Source: an uncultured Clostridia bacterium (GTDB lineage: Bacteria > Bacillota > Clostridia > Christensenellales > Borkfalkiaceae). From it: 64,000 nt of DNA. The stretch spans positions 50,550-114,549 of the forward strand of contig CANQHG010000002.1 of NCBI GenBank assembly GCA_947623655.1, in the 5' to 3' direction. Made by a program: the position numbers and the translations under genes. Positions 1-7,764 of the stretch are shown here, in pieces. The notes under the pieces are model-generated. The model saw nothing but the letters and a program-made list of their open reading frames with translations. It was not told the DNA's origin and made no database searches. Every line of letters begins with the position of its first letter. Position 1 is the stretch's first letter.

Positions 1-570
1 GTTCACCGTATAATCCGCTATGGGCGGCGTATATCCGTCTATTGTAAATGAGGCAGTGCTCTTATAATCCACGTTGGAAGGGCTCAGCGTCACTCTCAGC
101 GTTTTACCCGCTTCCACCTCCATGGAGATAACTTTCGTGAACGTTTGAATACCACACCAAGAAGCCTCTTCTTCGTCTTCTGTATCACAAATCGAACCAT
201 CGTATTGAACCGTAAGCGAGGTTTTTCCATCTTTCAAATCCGCTGTAAAACCTGCGGTAAAGCTGCCACTCTTTGTGAAAGTTAAATCAATAACTTTATT
301 GCCGTATTCCGCGTCCGCAGCATTGGCATAAAAACAGTCTCGGGACATGTCATATGCCCAAGGCGTATCACCGTCGGCGATATATTGGCCTTCATATCCA
401 TTTTCAGGATCGGCAAAAGAATAGTTTTTGCCGTCATATCCCGCGATAATGAACTCCGCAGGGGTGGATTCGCCGCTTGCGTCTATCATAAAGGGCATGC
501 TGATTCCCGCCCCTAAGACTATGATAAAACAGCCAAACAGGATCCCAAGCAACTTCTTTCTGATACTCAT
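1..570 (-). CDS. Secreted/surface protein, 3' end cut by window edge
   Basis: The reading frame is open from an ATG at 570 to the window edge (190 codons, no stop), so the ORF track missed it. The start has a good Shine-Dalgarno (GGGAGAAAGGAT directly upstream). The N-terminus is a signal peptide or membrane anchor: MSIRKK followed by a ~20-residue hydrophobic stretch. The visible mature part is acidic, rich in Gly, Thr and Asp, and has beta-type character with two cysteines in an acidic stretch (ICDTEDEEEASWC). I recognise no family. Its promoter contains a G9 tract (see promoter entry), suggesting variable expression. It is transcribed leftwards, away from the ABC operon ending at 909. The function is unknown, and export is inferred from the N-terminus only. 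Confidence 0.75.
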   Translation of the reverse strand, partial: MSIRKKLLGILFGCFIIVLGAGISMPFMIDASGESTPAEFIIAGYDGKNYSFADPENGYEGQYIADGDTPWAYDMSRDCFYANAADAEYGNKVIDLTFTKSGSFTAGFTADLKDGKTSLTVQYDGSICDTEDEEEASWCGIQTFTKVISMEVEAGKTLRVTLSPSNVDYKSTASFTIDGYTPPIADYTVN

Positions 571-617
571 ATCCTTTCTCCCTTTGTTCATTTGTTGAAC
601 ATTTGTTTCCATTAAAT

Positions 618-649
618 ATTATAGCATATTCTCCCCCCCCCATTGTCAA
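618..649 (-). promoter_or_regulatory. Sigma-A promoter with G9 tract in an overlong spacer
   Basis: On the minus strand, TTGACA (649-644) is followed after 20 nt by TATAAT (623-618), which is preceded by TGC (extended -10). The spacer contains nine consecutive G (C9 on the plus strand, 633-641). Twenty nucleotides is longer than the usual 16-18, so losing two or three G would give the optimal spacing. It lies about 50 nt upstream of the ATG at 570. Confidence 0.7.
633..641. repeat. C9/G9 homopolymer in promoter spacer
   Basis: Nine C in a row on the plus strand, between the -35 and -10 boxes of the promoter for the secreted-protein gene. It is the longest G/C homopolymer I noticed in the window and a candidate slipped-strand mispairing site. 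Confidence 0.8.
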
Positions 650-738
650 TAATATTGAAGCACTTTCTTCACTCAAAGTTTTATATTTTTTATTTTAAAA
701 TCTTTTCACCGCCCCTACTGCCTACAAAAATGGCCTTA

Positions 739-787
739 TGCCCACCTCAGTCGCCTGCGGCGACAGTACCTCCATGAGAGGAGCCTT
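739..787. repeat. Dispersed intergenic palindromic repeat, copy 1
   Basis: A 28-nt block containing CAGTCGCCTGCGGCGACAG is identical to one at 39631-39658. Both are followed by a CTCC...GGAGGAGCCTT hairpin. The block contains the stem GTCGCC/GGCGAC. It is noncoding and lies between the ABC operon end and the left-edge gene. Confidence 0.7.
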
Positions 788-815
788 TTTCCCCAAGGGG
801 GAAGGCTTATAGAAA

Positions 816-851
816 CATGGTGCCCTTTCCCGATTGGGAAAGGGCACCATG
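816..851. terminator. Perfect 16-bp hairpin downstream of ABC operon
   Basis: The stem CATGGTGCCCTTTCCC pairs perfectly with its complement across a GATT loop. A second imperfect hairpin (GCCTTTTTCCCC / GGGGGAAGGC) lies next to it at about 783-807. No strong U-run follows on the minus strand, so it may act as a 3'-end stabiliser or belong to the repeat family rather than be a classical terminator. With the promoter and repeat entries, this accounts for the 571-908 gap. Confidence 0.5.
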
Positions 852-908
852 TAAATCTTTCAACAATATTCATTCTGCCGATCTCTTCTGCGACCGTCCG
901 AGAAATAC

Positions 909-3900
909 TTATTCAAACGGGGACAAAGGCTTGATCCCACGGTATTTCGCCTGAGAAGCTTCGTCGGCGAGCTGTTTTTCGTAGGTGTTTGCGCCGTCCG
1001 AGCCGTACATATAAAACCTGAAGTTCTGCGTACCCGCCGCCCGCGGCAAGATCTCGCCTTGGTGCCGTACGCCCTCGTCGTCCGACTCCTGCAATACGGT
1101 GATATTCACTTTGTATTCGTTCAGCCCGCGGCAACTCTCGTCGAGACCGTCCATGGAGAGCTGGGAATAGTTCTTCCCGCCGCCGTAGAAAGCGATCCCG
1201 CCGTGCACATACTGTTTTCCGTCCCTCTCGTCCATGATATTGCCGTACTTCTCGGGATATTTCTCGCTCACGAAATTCAGCATGGACGCGACGTCGAGCT
1301 TGAGGTCGGCCATAACGGTTTCGATGAGCGTGGAGCTGTCAACAAGGGTGAGATCTTTCCAATCGTACAGGCGCACATCCCCCTCCAGACGGAGCACGCT
1401 GGCAAAGGAAGTTCCGCCCGTGCCCGCCCATCCGTCAAAGCGGGCGGCATTGCCGAAGCTGTTTCTGTTGAGCAGCGCCCCGCCGAAGTTGCTCTCTACG
1501 CCGATGCAGAAGAGCCCGCTCGTCTCGAGAACGCTGTCTTTGAGGATGACGTCGGTGAGAACGTATTGCCGATAGAAATAGTCGTCATTCAAAAGATCTG
1601 TGCCGACGGCGTACGCCTTGCCCGTGCGATCGGTGAGCGAGGGCTCGTTCCCCGTGGAGATCGTAGACGGGATCGCCCTGTTCGTCCCCACTTTGAGGAT
1701 GAATTCTCTCGCCTGTGAGAGCACACAGCCCTCGATCGTGACGTTGATCCGCTCGTCGTCGCAACCGCTGTTCTCTTGCAACGAGGAGAGGAAGTAGTGC
1801 TCGCCGTCGCGGTTCCCGCCGTAGACGCGGACGACGTTTCTGCCGTTGCGGATCCTGCAGTTGAGAATGCGGGCGTCGGCGTTGATCTCGAGCGTCGTTC
1901 CCACGAGATTGAGCGCGAGAAGGTCGTAACTGTTGCCGCCTGCGGTGAGCGAGTCGTCGCTGCAATTCATAAGAGTGAGATTGTAGAGCGTTACGCCGTC
2001 CGTTCTGATCAAAAATCCGATGTTGTCCTGCCCGGCGACGCTGGCGAGCTGTTCGCCGTAGTTTACGAACCAGATGGGACCGCGGAAGAACTGCGGCGCA
2101 TTGGAACCGTCACGCGCGTTGGCGATGTATTCCGCATTGATGCTGCAACCGTTGCCGTATACGTCGTTTTTAAACTCAACAAGGTAGTTGACTTTGGCGT
2201 CTTCCGGCTTGCCGATATTGGAGTAATAGGCAGTGTTGAATGTGGAGCGCATCTCTTTGAGAAGGGCGCGGCGGGCCTCGAGCGGAAGCATTTTCCCCTC
2301 TTCATCCGTGCCGAGCATGACGTCCTTTGAGAGGACGATCTTATCTCCCGCTTCTGCCGACGTCATGAGCTGCGGCGCCGTGGAGACTTCAACCGCGTCG
2401 CCGATAACGCCCAAGGTGAGCGAAACGCGGGCGTTATTGCCGTAGACGGCGTTCCCTTTCCACGCCGCAGTCACTGTGACCTCGCCGCTTTCATGGGGAA
2501 TGAGAATAACTTGATCTTCTGCCGCCGTTATCGTGGCAACGCTCTCGTCGGACGTGGAGAACATGAGATCTTCAACGCTGTGAAGCGCACCGCCCGTATT
2601 GTAGGCCATGACATTGAGGACATATTCATTGTCGGCGACAACTCCGTCTTTCCACGTCTTGCCTGCGACCGTATATTTTCCCGCGAGCCCGACTTTTGTC
2701 TTATTCAGAAATTGCACCGCGCTGACCTGTTCGATCGCCTCAATGTAGATGGTGACGGTCTCCGAAAGAGGCTGTCCGCCGCGGTATGCCTGCACGGTGA
2801 GAACGGAAGTTCCCCTCTCCCCGAGTTGCAGCGTGCATACGGCGCTGTTTTCGGCATTCGCTTCCACAGTGCCGCCTCCCTCGCACGACCAGCCGTATGT
2901 GACGTCTTTAACATTCATCGATGGCACCGCATAGAACGAAAGCTTTGAATGCGCGAGCGCCGTCACGGCAAACGTGCCGTCTTCGTTGCCTTGCATGGCG
3001 AGATCGGAGCGCACGGCGTAGCTGAATTTTTCAAAGGAGAACACGACGCGTTCGGACCTGTCGCCAACGGCGACGCGTCCCTGCAACTCGCCCGAGAACG
3101 TATCGGCGAATGTGACGTCTATTCTGTACCGCCCGTGTCCGCCGAGAGAGACCGCAGTCCCCTCCGCGCCTTCCGCGATGAAACGGGGTTCGGCATCCGC
3201 TTCCACATAGATAGAAACCGTTTTTGCGCCCTCTTCCAGCAGGACGGTCGTGCCCGCGCTGCCGTTGACGGTGATGCCCGATTGCGTCTCCGCTTTCTGC
3301 ACGTTGAGCAAAGCGCGTTTTTTGATGGGACCGTCAACGCCGTCCGGCACCGTAACGGTGAGATCCACCTGCCCCGAAAAGGGAAGAAGGAGCGTGTGCG
3401 AGGCCTCGTCGGCAAAGGCGGGCGTTCCCTCCGAGGAGAGCGTTCCGCCGAAAAACGTCTCGGGACGGAGCCGCGTCTCGTATTGATATTTTCCGCTCAC
3501 GACGGTGGCGGCATACCCGTTGTCCGTCTTGCGCAACAGATCTGTCTCGCTATCGTAGAGCGAATACAGGGAGAAATCGAAATCGTAGGGACGGGAAGAG
3601 ACTACAATAACGGTTACGCTGTCCGTCTCGACGTCCGCGGCCTTACAGGAAGCGACGACGCGGGCGACGCCCGTCGAGCGGGCGATGACGGACCCTCTTT
3701 CGTCGACGCGCACATCCGCAAACTCACTGCCCTCGACGGGTTCCACGCTGAAAGCGTATTCACGGTTGGTCGCGTTTTGCGGGCTGACTTCCGCCTCGAG
3801 TTTGTAGGGCATGGGCGAAGCGAGATCGATAAAGAGCGTATCGTTCTCGGGCTTATTGAGGATCTTGATCCCGTTCGGTTTGATCTGCACGCCGAGACTT

Positions 3901-3980
3901 GCGACGTTCGTCGCCGAAAACACCGTGAACAGAAAGAGCAACGGTATGATGAGCATGAGCGCTATGATATTCTTTCTCAT
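909..3980 (-). CDS. Large exported Ig-like / beta-helix surface protein
   Basis: This 1,023-aa protein has an N-terminal signal/anchor (MRKN plus a hydrophobic stretch to about residue 25). Residues ~30-130 look like a bacterial Ig-like (Big_2 type) domain. Further beta-sandwich repeats run to about residue 540. Residues ~560-900 contain short Asn- and Gly-rich turns (e.g. LYNLTLMNC, ARILNCRIRNGRNV) typical of right-handed parallel beta-helices. There is no C-terminal membrane segment or LPXTG motif. The ATG overlaps the stop of the ABC permease (TGATG), so translation is probably coupled. It may be the substrate, or an extracellular partner, of that exporter. Both the beta-helix and the substrate idea are inference, and no catalytic residues are evident. 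Confidence 0.8.
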   Translation of the reverse strand: MRKNIIALMLIIPLLFLFTVFSATNVASLGVQIKPNGIKILNKPENDTLFIDLASPMPYKLEAEVSPQNATNREYAFSVEPVEGSEFADVRVDERGSVIARSTGVARVVASCKAADVETDSVTVIVVSSRPYDFDFSLYSLYDSETDLLRKTDNGYAATVVSGKYQYETRLRPETFFGGTLSSEGTPAFADEASHTLLLPFSGQVDLTVTVPDGVDGPIKKRALLNVQKAETQSGITVNGSAGTTVLLEEGAKTVSIYVEADAEPRFIAEGAEGTAVSLGGHGRYRIDVTFADTFSGELQGRVAVGDRSERVVFSFEKFSYAVRSDLAMQGNEDGTFAVTALAHSKLSFYAVPSMNVKDVTYGWSCEGGGTVEANAENSAVCTLQLGERGTSVLTVQAYRGGQPLSETVTIYIEAIEQVSAVQFLNKTKVGLAGKYTVAGKTWKDGVVADNEYVLNVMAYNTGGALHSVEDLMFSTSDESVATITAAEDQVILIPHESGEVTVTAAWKGNAVYGNNARVSLTLGVIGDAVEVSTAPQLMTSAEAGDKIVLSKDVMLGTDEEGKMLPLEARRALLKEMRSTFNTAYYSNIGKPEDAKVNYLVEFKNDVYGNGCSINAEYIANARDGSNAPQFFRGPIWFVNYGEQLASVAGQDNIGFLIRTDGVTLYNLTLMNCSDDSLTAGGNSYDLLALNLVGTTLEINADARILNCRIRNGRNVVRVYGGNRDGEHYFLSSLQENSGCDDERINVTIEGCVLSQAREFILKVGTNRAIPSTISTGNEPSLTDRTGKAYAVGTDLLNDDYFYRQYVLTDVILKDSVLETSGLFCIGVESNFGGALLNRNSFGNAARFDGWAGTGGTSFASVLRLEGDVRLYDWKDLTLVDSSTLIETVMADLKLDVASMLNFVSEKYPEKYGNIMDERDGKQYVHGGIAFYGGGKNYSQLSMDGLDESCRGLNEYKVNITVLQESDDEGVRHQGEILPRAAGTQNFRFYMYGSDGANTYEKQLADEASQAKYRGIKPLSPFE

Positions 3981-5674
3981 CAGGTATCCCTCTCAAATTC
4001 ATAATATTTTTTGCCGAGGCCGTGCAAAAGATAGAAACACGCAAACGCCGCCGCGGGAATTGCGATCGCCGCAGGGAGCAGATAGGTGAGATATCCGAGT
4101 TCCGCGCCTCTCAGAAGAGACATGATGCGCACGAACAACACGCTTCCCCCCACGGCGAAAGAGAGCAAGAGATTGATGAAGATCGTTACGCTTGCCGTCG
4201 TGCCAGACTCCGCGATCTCGCCGTCCTCTTCTTCGGAGAACCGCGCGTGGTTGAAATCTGACCGCGTTGCAAGGGCGATGTAGACAAAACTGAAGAGCGT
4301 CCCCACAACAAAGAGGAAGAGTGCGAAATACCATGAGAGGTATCCCGCCGCGGCGAGCATGATCGCCGTAACGAGTTGGGAAAGGACGGAGACAAGCATG
4401 CAGAAGAAGATCTTCGCAAAGAATATCGTCTTATAGTCTACAGGCATCGCCTTCATCGAGAAGAACATCTTCCCCTCGCGGCTGATGTTTGTGGAACAGA
4501 ACACGTTGGAGAGCGCGCCGAACATCAACGTCAGAAAGAGGGCGAGTTCGGTATCGCAGCTCAGGCCCGCAACGCGCACAATGAGCGAGGAAGCGATGGA
4601 CATGCAGAAATAGACCATGAGCGGCATGACGATCGCGACCGAAAAATAGGAGAACATGTAAGCGGGCGTGCGGAAGATCTGTATGAATTCTTTCTTGACG
4701 AGGGCGGTGAAGACGGAGGATCCCTTCTTTGCCGTGCGGCGATTTCCCACAGCGCGGCTCACGGTTGTCCGTGCGGACAAAACGCGCTTTAGGATGATGC
4801 GCAGCATGATGAGCGAGAGAAGAACGCTCAAAACGATGACGCCTGCGACCGCAAGCCCCCCCACGACGGCATTTCTGCCGACCATGAGACCCGCGAGCCA
4901 ATTCGAGGGGACGAGACAGGCGACCGCCCGCCCGATCCCGCGCATGAAAGGTTCATTGAAGAAATAGCGGAGCTCCCTGCCGAGCAAAAGTTCTTTCACG
5001 GCGTTGAGAACAAACGCATAGAGGGTAAATCCCCCCGCAAGCAGCACCGTGACCGCAAGGAAGTTGAGCGCGAAGTGCTCTTTGAGAAACTCTTTCACCG
5101 CAAAATAGGGAATCGCGATGAGCGAAGAGAGCGCAAGCGCGAGGAGAGGCAGAAGCAGGCACATGCCCGCCGCCGCCACGAAATACCACCAAGGCTGGAT
5201 CACATACGCCGCGATCGTGACCGTGACCGCCAGAATAAACGGAAGAAAGAGCGCCGTCTGCCGCACATAGATGATGATAAGCTTGGCCGTGTAGAGCGTC
5301 CCCGCGCTGATCGGCATCGCCGAAAACAGACGGATATCGTCGGCGGCGAAGAGCTCCCTGTTGATGAGCGAGATCCCCTCTACCGTCATAAAGAGAAGAA
5401 GAACAGAGAAAGAAAGGGTCAAAAGTTCGTAGACCCTGCCCTGTTTGTCGGGAGCGCCGTTCGTGTAGACGCCCGCATAGATGCCCGTAAAACGGCCGAA
5501 AAAGATCACAAACACAGCGATGAGGACGACGCCGATCGCGAGGCGGAAAATATTCCCCGTCACATTCACGCCGCCGCGGCGGAAAGAGGAGAATTGCTCT
5601 TGCCTGTGTTTGCGCAAGATGGCGCGGACGGAAGAAAAGTCCGTCCTTTCGAAATTTATCTTTTCCCTCTTCAT
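3980..5674 (-). CDS. ABC-2 type exporter permease
   Basis: This 564-aa protein is strongly hydrophobic, with about a dozen predicted membrane segments in two halves. A polar cytoplasmic linker (~residues 300-330) separates them, and a Ser/Glu-rich acidic loop lies near residue 475 (FSEEEDGEIAESG). The N-terminus is basic and cytoplasmic. The layout fits the large ABC-2 permeases of Firmicutes (putative ABC exporter families), which pair with one soluble ATPase. The start ATG overlaps the ATPase stop by 4 nt (ATGA), and its own stop overlaps the next gene by 1 nt, so the three genes form a tight operon. The substrate is not visible from sequence. The adjacent surface protein suggests a role in envelope biogenesis or export, which is inference. 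Confidence 0.88.
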   Translation of the reverse strand: MKREKINFERTDFSSVRAILRKHRQEQFSSFRRGGVNVTGNIFRLAIGVVLIAVFVIFFGRFTGIYAGVYTNGAPDKQGRVYELLTLSFSVLLLFMTVEGISLINRELFAADDIRLFSAMPISAGTLYTAKLIIIYVRQTALFLPFILAVTVTIAAYVIQPWWYFVAAAGMCLLLPLLALALSSLIAIPYFAVKEFLKEHFALNFLAVTVLLAGGFTLYAFVLNAVKELLLGRELRYFFNEPFMRGIGRAVACLVPSNWLAGLMVGRNAVVGGLAVAGVIVLSVLLSLIMLRIILKRVLSARTTVSRAVGNRRTAKKGSSVFTALVKKEFIQIFRTPAYMFSYFSVAIVMPLMVYFCMSIASSLIVRVAGLSCDTELALFLTLMFGALSNVFCSTNISREGKMFFSMKAMPVDYKTIFFAKIFFCMLVSVLSQLVTAIMLAAAGYLSWYFALFLFVVGTLFSFVYIALATRSDFNHARFSEEEDGEIAESGTTASVTIFINLLLSFAVGGSVLFVRIMSLLRGAELGYLTYLLPAAIAIPAAAFACFYLLHGLGKKYYEFERDT

Positions 5675-6435
5675 GCGTCGCCTTCCCGATATTTCTTTTC
5701 CACACTCTCGAGGAAATAAGTCTCGAAATCGAACTGCGGATCCTCTTCCATCATGCGGCGGACGTCAAGCTCGGAGATCTGCTTTCCGCCACGGATCAGA
5801 ATTACGCGGTCGCAAATGCGGGTGACGGTGTTGAGCATGTGCGAAGAGAAAAGAATGGTATTCCCCTTTCCGACATACTCGCGCATGTATGTCTGCACGG
5901 CGTGCATGGTGTAAGGGTCGAGCCCCATCATGGGCTCGTCCATGATCCAGAGTTTGGGCATATGAATGAGTGAACCCATCATGCAGATCTTCTGGCGCAT
6001 ACCGTGCGAATAGGAAGAAATGAGGTTGTAGACGGCGTCGCCGAGCGCAAACACTTTCTGAAGTTCTTCGAGGCGCTCCTTTCTGACTTCTACGGGAACT
6101 TTATAGACGTCCGCCATGAAGTCGAGATACTGTACGCCCGTCATCTTCGTAAAGACACCCTGATTATCGGTCACAAACCCCATCTGAAGTTTGGCCGCAG
6201 TCGGCTCGACGCGGATATCGTGCCCGCCGATCGTGATCGTGCCGTGATCGAAAGGCAGCATCCCTTCGAGACACTTCAAAATCGTGGATTTCCCCGCGCC
6301 GTTGTGCCCGAGAAGCCCTACGATCTCGCCCGCATAACAGCAAAAAGAAACGCCGTCTACGGCATATGCAGTCTGCCCGGCGTAGCGTTTTCCGAAATTT
6401 TCGATTTTGACGAGTGCTTCCTGTTGGTTTTCCAT
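5671..6435 (-). CDS. ABC transporter ATP-binding protein
   Basis: This 254-aa nucleotide-binding subunit powers the permease encoded next. It shows Walker A (GHNGAGKST), a Q-loop region (VTDNQGVF), an ABC signature of the ABC-2 exporter type (SYSHGMRQK in place of LSGGQ), Walker B with catalytic Glu (LWIMDEP), a D-loop (GLDP) and an H-loop His (SSH). The ORF track starts at 6486, but that ATG is upstream of the transcription start expected from the promoter at 6487-6515. The ATG at 6435 follows a purine-rich stretch (GGGGGAAAGAGAA) and gives the usual family N-terminus, so I use it. It is the first gene of the three-gene operon. Confidence 0.93.
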   Translation of the reverse strand: MENQQEALVKIENFGKRYAGQTAYAVDGVSFCCYAGEIVGLLGHNGAGKSTILKCLEGMLPFDHGTITIGGHDIRVEPTAAKLQMGFVTDNQGVFTKMTGVQYLDFMADVYKVPVEVRKERLEELQKVFALGDAVYNLISSYSHGMRQKICMMGSLIHMPKLWIMDEPMMGLDPYTMHAVQTYMREYVGKGNTILFSSHMLNTVTRICDRVILIRGGKQISELDVRRMMEEDPQFDFETYFLESVEKKYREGDA

Positions 6436-6486
6436 ATGTAGTTCTCTTTCCCCCGCCGTGACGCTCCGAGGGGTGATTTTTTCCAT

Positions 6487-6515
6487 ACTATATCAAATTT
6501 CAGCCGCAGTGTCAA
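6487..6515 (-). promoter_or_regulatory. Sigma-A promoter of ABC exporter operon
   Basis: TTGACA (6515-6510), a 17-nt spacer and TATAGT (6492-6487) on the minus strand. Transcription should start near 6480, leaving a ~45-nt leader before the ATG at 6435. This rules out the longer ORF start at 6486. Confidence 0.8.
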
Positions 6516-6586
6516 GAATTTTGAAAGATTTCCCGCCCGCTGCGAGCGGAAATCGGGCGGGATTTTTCTGTCGGAACAAAAAAATA

Positions 6587-6612
6587 CCTTCCGCAGAAGA
6601 CTCTGCGGAAGG
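6587..6612. terminator. Bidirectional intrinsic terminator after collagen-like gene
   Basis: The stem CCTTCCGCAG / CTGCGGAAGG has a 6-nt loop. On the minus strand it is followed by TATTTTTTT, and on the plus strand by ATTTTTTC. It lies 6 nt past the stop codon at 6619. Confidence 0.9.
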
Positions 6613-6618
6613 ATTTTT

Positions 6619-7605
6619 TCAGGTCGCGGAAATGATACCTGCGTCTCTGAGGCTGGTGAGAAGAGCATTGAGGGTCGTGGCCACCTCGGGAAGCGTGGCG
6701 GTGTTGGGATCGTCGAGGTTGGCGACCGCAACGCCGGGCGTCACCGTGCCTTCGGGACCCTCGGGACCTACGGGGCCTTCGGGACCCTGTGCGCCCTGCG
6801 GGCCTGTGGGCCCTTGCGGGATCGTGAAGTTGAGCGTCACCGCTCCCTCTGTACCCGTCTGCGTGACGGAAGCCTGCGTCCCGGGTTCACCCGTCGTAGT
6901 CGTGCCGACCGTGATTGTTGCCGCTTCTCCCGTAGGACCGATCTCGCCCTGAGGACCCGTGGGACCGATCTCGCCTTGAGGTCCTGTAGGACCGATCTCG
7001 CCCTGAGGGCCCGTAGGACCGACTTCACCCTGAGGTCCCGTAGGACCGACTTCACCTTGGGGTCCTGTAGGACCGATCTCGCCTTGAGGGCCTGTGGGGC
7101 CAACTTCACCCTGAGGGCCCGTGGCACCCGTGGGACCTGTGGGACCCGTTGCGCCCGTTGCGCTTGCCGAACCTGCGGGGCCCGTTGCGCCCGTGGCACC
7201 CGTGGGACCCGTGGCGCCCGTTGCTCCCGTCGGGCCTTGGGCGCCCTGAACGCCCTGTGCGCCTTGAGGGCCCTGCGGGCCTTGAATGCCTTGCAGCCCC
7301 TGCACGCCCTGAGGGCCTGTCGCGCCCGTTGCGCCCGTGACGCCCGTTGCGCCGCGCGGAATGGTGAAAGTGAGCACGGCATTCACGCCGCCCGTAGAGG
7401 TGACGGAGGCCGCCGTCCCCGCATCGCCCGTGATCGTCTGCCCTACCGTAACCGTTGCAGGTCCCTGCGGCCCGGTGGGACCCGTGGGGCCTGTGGCGCC
7501 GCGGATCACGACAGGGGGATACCCATTATTCCCGTTGCAGCAGGGATTGTTGCCGCAAGTGCAGGGACAATTCCCGCAAGTTTGGCAACGTCTATAAATA
7601 TACAT
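6619..7605 (-). CDS. Collagen-like Gly-X-Y repeat surface protein
   Basis: This 328-aa protein begins with a cysteine-rich head ([17 protein letters not shown], residues 8-24) and has no classical signal peptide. Two Gly-X-Y blocks follow: one with [10 protein letters not shown]-type triplets, and one with seven GE(V/I)GPTGPQ units. They are interrupted twice by a related beta-like module ([12 protein letters not shown]..., [12 protein letters not shown]...) ending in TFTIP or NFTIP. The C-terminus ([18 protein letters not shown]) resembles tails of Firmicutes exosporium or fibre-type collagen-like proteins. Such proteins form trimeric stalks on spores or cells, and the cysteines could cross-link them. 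The start has a strong ribosome site (GGAGGAAAAAAC). It is monocistronic, with a terminator at 6587-6612. The spore-surface role is inferred. Confidence 0.88.
   Translation of the reverse strand: MYIYRRCQTCGNCPCTCGNNPCCNGNNGYPPVVIRGATGPTGPTGPQGPATVTVGQTITGDAGTAASVTSTGGVNAVLTFTIPRGATGVTGATGATGPQGVQGLQGIQGPQGPQGAQGVQGAQGPTGATGATGPTGATGATGPAGSASATGATGPTGPTGATGPQGEVGPTGPQGEIGPTGPQGEVGPTGPQGEVGPTGPQGEIGPTGPQGEIGPTGPQGEIGPTGEAATITVGTTTTGEPGTQASVTQTGTEGAVTLNFTIPQGPTGPQGAQGPEGPVGPEGPEGTVTPGVAVANLDDPNTATLPEVATTLNALLTSLRDAGIISAT
6930..7118. repeat. 27-bp tandem repeat in collagen-like gene (~7 copies)
   Basis: Seven near-identical 27-bp units encode GE(V/I)GPTGPQ. Copies differ mainly at synonymous third positions and the V/I codon. 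Boundaries are approximate. This is a likely variable-number tandem repeat. Confidence 0.75.
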
Positions 7606-7720
7606 GTTTTTTCCTCCATTTACCTTGTATCGAGGTGTGGACGGTTTTACCGCCCCATTTCATCATATCCCGAAAAGGCAAAAGAGGTGACAGCGCGACC
7701 GCAGACTCATGCGCTCAGAC

Positions 7721-7750
7721 AAAAAAAGACGGGAGCGTTATGCTCTCGCC
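7721..7750. terminator. Intrinsic terminator of MoxR/VWA/lipoprotein operon
   Basis: On the minus strand, GGCGAGAGC-ATAAC-GCTCCCGTC forms a 9-bp stem (one mismatch, one wobble) followed by seven T. It lies 14 nt beyond the stop at 7765. The plus strand also has a T-rich tail, so it may work in both directions. Confidence 0.75.
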
Positions 7751-7764
7751 TTTTGTTTTTTTGC

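Noticed and set aside
7606-7720. Possible sporulation-sigma promoter upstream of the collagen-like gene (GATACAAG resembling a -10)
   Set aside because: No matching -35 at correct spacing. The match is too weak to report as a feature.
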